Shown: positions 61,120 to 64,000 of the stretch, in pieces | Layout: the number at the start of each line of letters is the position of its first letter | How positions within the stretch are numbered: position 1 is the first letter of the stretch | NCBI RefSeq assembly: GCF_003946865.1 | Contig: NZ_QXTH01000013.1 | Span: 79,468 to 143,467 of the forward strand | From: Antribacter gilvus | GTDB lineage: Bacteria; Actinomycetota; Actinomycetes; Actinomycetales; Cellulomonadaceae | Direction of reading: 5' to 3' | Length of the DNA: 64,000 bases | The notes under the pieces: model-generated | Databases searched by the model: none | Told to the model about the DNA's origin: nothing | The model's input: the letters and a program-made list of their open reading frames with translations, nothing else | Translations under genes and position numbers: made by a program

Positions 61120-63894
61120 TCAGACCAGCTCCTCGTCGAGCGCATCCCGGATCCTCGATTCGATGCCGCTGTCCACCGTTGGCAGGCGGACCAGTCGCAG
61201 TCCGAGTCCGTCGAGGATCTCGTTCTTCAGGTTGTCCCGCCGCAGCTGATCCGTTGAGTCGGCGTGGAACGCCCACCCGTCGACCTCGATGGCCACGACC
61301 GGCTTGTTCGTCACCCTGTTGTACAGAACGAAGTCGACGCTCGCGTTGTATCGGACGTACTTCCGCTGGGTGTCGGTGAGTGACTCCGTCCCGCGCAGCA
61401 GGTTCCGCAGGTACACCTGGAACGACAGGTTCAGGTGCCGGAACCGCTCCTCGGCGAGGATCTCGTCGAGCACCGCCCATACGATGTTCTCGGACCGGAA
61501 CCGTGACCGGTTGCCGACCCGTCTCACGAGTGGTCGGACCGCCTCGGCGTACTCCGCGTACAGCAGGTCGAACACCGACACGACCTTGCTCGTCGACAAT
61601 GCTTCGTGATCGCGGTACTCGATGTAGTCGATGAGGTCTCGCAGGTTGCGGCTCTTTGGGAGCATGTCGTGGTTGGTGACCAAGATGAACCGCTTCGCGG
61701 CTCGGGACACTGCGACGTTCACGAGCTGCGCGTCGTCGACGAAGTCGAGGAGGAGTTGTCCCCGCCAGGTCTCGGAGATGACCGTGTTCATGACGACGGC
61801 ATCCTTCTCTTGACCCTGGTACTTGTGGACGGTGTTCTTGTCGATCTCGGGGTCGATGGTCTTCGCGAGCGTCTCGACCTGGTTTCGGAACGGCGTCACG
61901 ACGGCAATCTCTGTCGGCGGCACTCCAACCAGATGCTGTGGGATCACCTCCAGGTGCACTACGTCCGCCTCGCGCTGGTTCATCGCGCCGCCACTCCGCG
62001 GTCTGCGCATGTGGTTCCCCGGTGTCGTCTTGATCACCCGCAGCGGTCGGTTCTCCGGCGTCGTCGTCGTGAACGGGATGAGCGCGCCGTCGTAGAACTT
62101 GCGGTTGCAGAACTCGATGATGGCGGCGTCGCACCGGTAGTGCTCCCGCAGGAGCGTCGTCGGAAGCGAAGGACCATGCCGCTCGAGAGTTGCGGCGAGG
62201 AGGTTCTTGTCGTAGTTCGCCCAGGCCGCGGGCGCGACGAGGTCTCGCGTCACGTCCTTCTCCGCGATGTGCGTGAGCTGCTTCATGTCCCCGACGACGA
62301 CCACGTGCCTCGCCAGCGCCAGCCCGAGGGCGGCCGTGGCCAGGTCCACCTGGGACGCCTCGTCGACGATCAGGTAGTCGAGCATGACGCCGCGTGGCAG
62401 AGAGCTCCGCAGCGAGTGGCAGGTGCTGATCACGACGGGGAACTCGGCGAGGAGCTCGGGCGTGAGTATCGGCTTCTCCGGAGCGGGCGTCACACGAAGG
62501 TTCGCGTACCGATGCGCGAGGTCCGCGCGGAAGGATCTCAGTGACTGTTCCGCCAGGTCTTGGCGCAGGGTGCGGAATTTGGCGCGCTCGAGCCCCTTCG
62601 TCAGCTTCGCTGACCTCTTCGCGAGTTCCGCGATGCGCCGTTCGTAGAACCGCTGCTGCAACTGCAGCACGAGGTCGCTGTCCTCCGGGTCGAGCCTCCC
62701 GACGACTCCGTTGGCAAGGTAGGCCCGCAGCCACCAGGAGATCCGGCCGAGCCGCTGTTCCGGTAGCGGGTACGTCGCGGTCTCAGCGAGGAGCCGCAAA
62801 AGGTGCCGCGAGGAGCGGCGCAGCAGCGGCAGCCGAACCGGGTCGACGGGAGTGCCCGCGCCGAGATGGTCGAGGAAATGACGCTGCTCGACCTGGTACG
62901 CGAGGAGCTCGTGATCTGTCTCGGCGCGCTCGCGCTCCTTCTCATCCAGCACGGAAAGCCGCTTGTCGAGGTTCGCCAGCTCCTTGTCGAGAGGTCCGGT
63001 GGGATCGACGCCTGCGAGAGCGACTGCACGTTCGTGGCGGGGCTTCTCGAGGCCGGCGAAGAAGGCATCACGCTTCTCCCGTTTCCCGAGGTCTGCGATC
63101 AGCCAGCCGAACCCACGCTTCACTAGCTTGTCCCGCACGTTCTCCACGGCGGGGTTGCTCAGGGAGACGACCCCGACTGTCGTGCCCGGCGTCCGCACGA
63201 GGTTCGCGACGACCGTGAGGATCACGTGCGTCTTCCCAGTTCCGGGCGGTCCCTGCACGACGGAGACCGAGTGGTCCAGCGCGTTGTGCACCGCTTCCCG
63301 CTGGCTGAGGTTGATGCCCCAGGGGTAGATCGGCGGCCGTTCATTCTCGTGCGAGCCGACGTCGCCGTCGTGCAAGAACCGGCCGAGAGCACTTTCCCGG
63401 TCGATGAACTCCAAGTGCGCGAACGGACGATGGATCGGCGAGTCCGGATTCATCCGGCCGACGATGTCGCGCAGGTACGTCATCACCCTCGCAGCTCCAG
63501 GGTGGCCCGCGGCGTTGCCGCGGATACGGGCCTGTGACTCGGGAACCGTGACGTGCTTCCCGCTGTCGCGGAAGATGCGGAGCCAGGCGCCCTCAGTGTG
63601 CGGGAAGCGGAGGACCTCGTTCGTGACGTACTCCTGGTCACCGACGGCGACGCGCGAGCGTGGCGTCACCGGAACCGGTGTCGGCCCGTTGAGGACGAGG
63701 GCACGGGAACGACCGTACGGGTAGGACTTCCCGCCTTTGAAGGTGATATGGACGTAGTGCCGGTCCTCGCGGACGTCGGCGATCTTCCAAGTCTGGTCCT
63801 GGTAGGGCTGCCCAGGACCCATGCGGGTCAGGACGGCAACGCGGCGGGGATCGACGAGCGGGACGGCGGGAGAAGCATCCTCGGCGGAGACCAC
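61120..63894 (-). CDS. Superfamily 1 helicase fused to a C-terminal PD-(D/E)XK-like nuclease
   Basis: A 924-residue protein. Upf1/Dna2-like SF1 motifs: I GPPGTGKT (Lys221), II VDEASQ (Asp511-Glu512), III GDMKQLTH, IV REHYRCD, V KYQGQEKDAV (~692), VI NVAVSRAAKRF. A ~250-residue helical insertion lies between motifs I and II. The C-terminal ~120 residues look like a REase_MTES_1575/DUF559-type nuclease: DFVLYNR (Asp854), VAIEVDGWAFH (Glu870, Asp872), then LRLVRLP. The GTG at 63894 lies 7 nt after TAACCT; an ATG at 63984 is possible. A/T-richer codon use and the position after pdxS suggest horizontal acquisition. Helicase-nuclease fusions of this kind are often antiphage proteins; unproven here. 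Confidence 0.85.
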   Translation of the reverse strand: MVSAEDASPAVPLVDPRRVAVLTRMGPGQPYQDQTWKIADVREDRHYVHITFKGGKSYPYGRSRALVLNGPTPVPVTPRSRVAVGDQEYVTNEVLRFPHTEGAWLRIFRDSGKHVTVPESQARIRGNAAGHPGAARVMTYLRDIVGRMNPDSPIHRPFAHLEFIDRESALGRFLHDGDVGSHENERPPIYPWGINLSQREAVHNALDHSVSVVQGPPGTGKTHVILTVVANLVRTPGTTVGVVSLSNPAVENVRDKLVKRGFGWLIADLGKREKRDAFFAGLEKPRHERAVALAGVDPTGPLDKELANLDKRLSVLDEKERERAETDHELLAYQVEQRHFLDHLGAGTPVDPVRLPLLRRSSRHLLRLLAETATYPLPEQRLGRISWWLRAYLANGVVGRLDPEDSDLVLQLQQRFYERRIAELAKRSAKLTKGLERAKFRTLRQDLAEQSLRSFRADLAHRYANLRVTPAPEKPILTPELLAEFPVVISTCHSLRSSLPRGVMLDYLIVDEASQVDLATAALGLALARHVVVVGDMKQLTHIAEKDVTRDLVAPAAWANYDKNLLAATLERHGPSLPTTLLREHYRCDAAIIEFCNRKFYDGALIPFTTTTPENRPLRVIKTTPGNHMRRPRSGGAMNQREADVVHLEVIPQHLVGVPPTEIAVVTPFRNQVETLAKTIDPEIDKNTVHKYQGQEKDAVVMNTVISETWRGQLLLDFVDDAQLVNVAVSRAAKRFILVTNHDMLPKSRNLRDLIDYIEYRDHEALSTSKVVSVFDLLYAEYAEAVRPLVRRVGNRSRFRSENIVWAVLDEILAEERFRHLNLSFQVYLRNLLRGTESLTDTQRKYVRYNASVDFVLYNRVTNKPVVAIEVDGWAFHADSTDQLRRDNLKNEILDGLGLRLVRLPTVDSGIESRIRDALDEELV

Positions 63895-64000
63895 GTGGCG
63901 AAGGTTAGGGCGTGTTTCGGAATTGCGGGTTGACCTGGGGGTTCGGCATGCTGCGGGCTCGTGGTGGATGTTGCGGGTCGGCATGATCTGACGGATGAGG

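Overview
The window is a high-GC chromosomal stretch from an actinobacterium. Evidence: strong G/C third-codon bias, GTG starts, overlapping ATGA/GTGA/TGATG gene junctions, the conserved order thrS-HIT-pgsA-acyltransferase-pimA-pdxS, DUF3000 next to RNase D, and tRNA genes without encoded CCA. A secreted GH16 glucanase with a CBM6 module under a CelR-like LacI repressor, together with D-Asp-ligase-like and FemABX-like peptidoglycan cross-bridge enzymes, points to Micrococcales, probably Promicromonosporaceae or Cellulomonadaceae. This placement is inference from gene content only.

Layout. 1-8.5 kb: three related P-loop/TPR proteins (one cut by the window edge) around metE, then a small HTH protein. 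8.6-17.2 kb: regulator/enzyme pairs, namely TetR with an alpha/beta hydrolase, a MocR regulator with a YjeH-like exporter, an ABC-2 transporter with its own XRE regulator, and AraC with an NmrA-like reductase. 17.3-23.5 kb: two paralogous RCK-2TM-RCK membrane proteins flanking the LacI/glucanase unit. 23.6-28.3 kb: fadA-fadB beta-oxidation operon and a FemABX enzyme. 28.3-30.5 kb: a one-gene NACHT NTPase cassette bounded by 29-bp direct repeats derived from the 3' end of rnd. 30.5-36 kb: rnd, DUF3000, DUF805, gnd and an ATP-grasp ligase. 36-37.8 kb: a decayed patch (MFS and MerR/DnaN-like remnants with twin MerR-type promoters) and an NYN nuclease. 37.8-45.6 kb: SDR, zapE, PPK2, a degenerate GH13 protein, glgX and small proteins. 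45.8-49.6 kb: two divergent tRNA clusters carrying the same four tRNAs around pabC and pabB-VOC. 49.7-53.5 kb: a tiny hydrophobic peptide gene, an ECF41-type sigma factor with an SDR and a phosphatase, and two small proteins. 53.7-61 kb: the conserved thrS to pdxS block (phosphatidylinositol/PIM synthesis and vitamin B6). 61.1-63.9 kb: a helicase-nuclease fusion on the opposite strand where pdxT/yebC would usually follow.

Cross-cutting structure. Operon ends are marked by long, nearly perfect, often nested hairpins without a U tract; at least ten were measured, and two of them share a core sequence. At least eleven intact genes have a TANNNT-type -10 box exactly 7 nt before the start codon, indicating leaderless transcripts; this was used to choose several starts. 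The strongest candidates for new biology are the repeat-bounded NACHT cassette inserted into the rnd 3' end, the RCK-pore-RCK pair with altered selectivity filters, the helicase-nuclease next to pdxS, and the TPR/P-loop trio.
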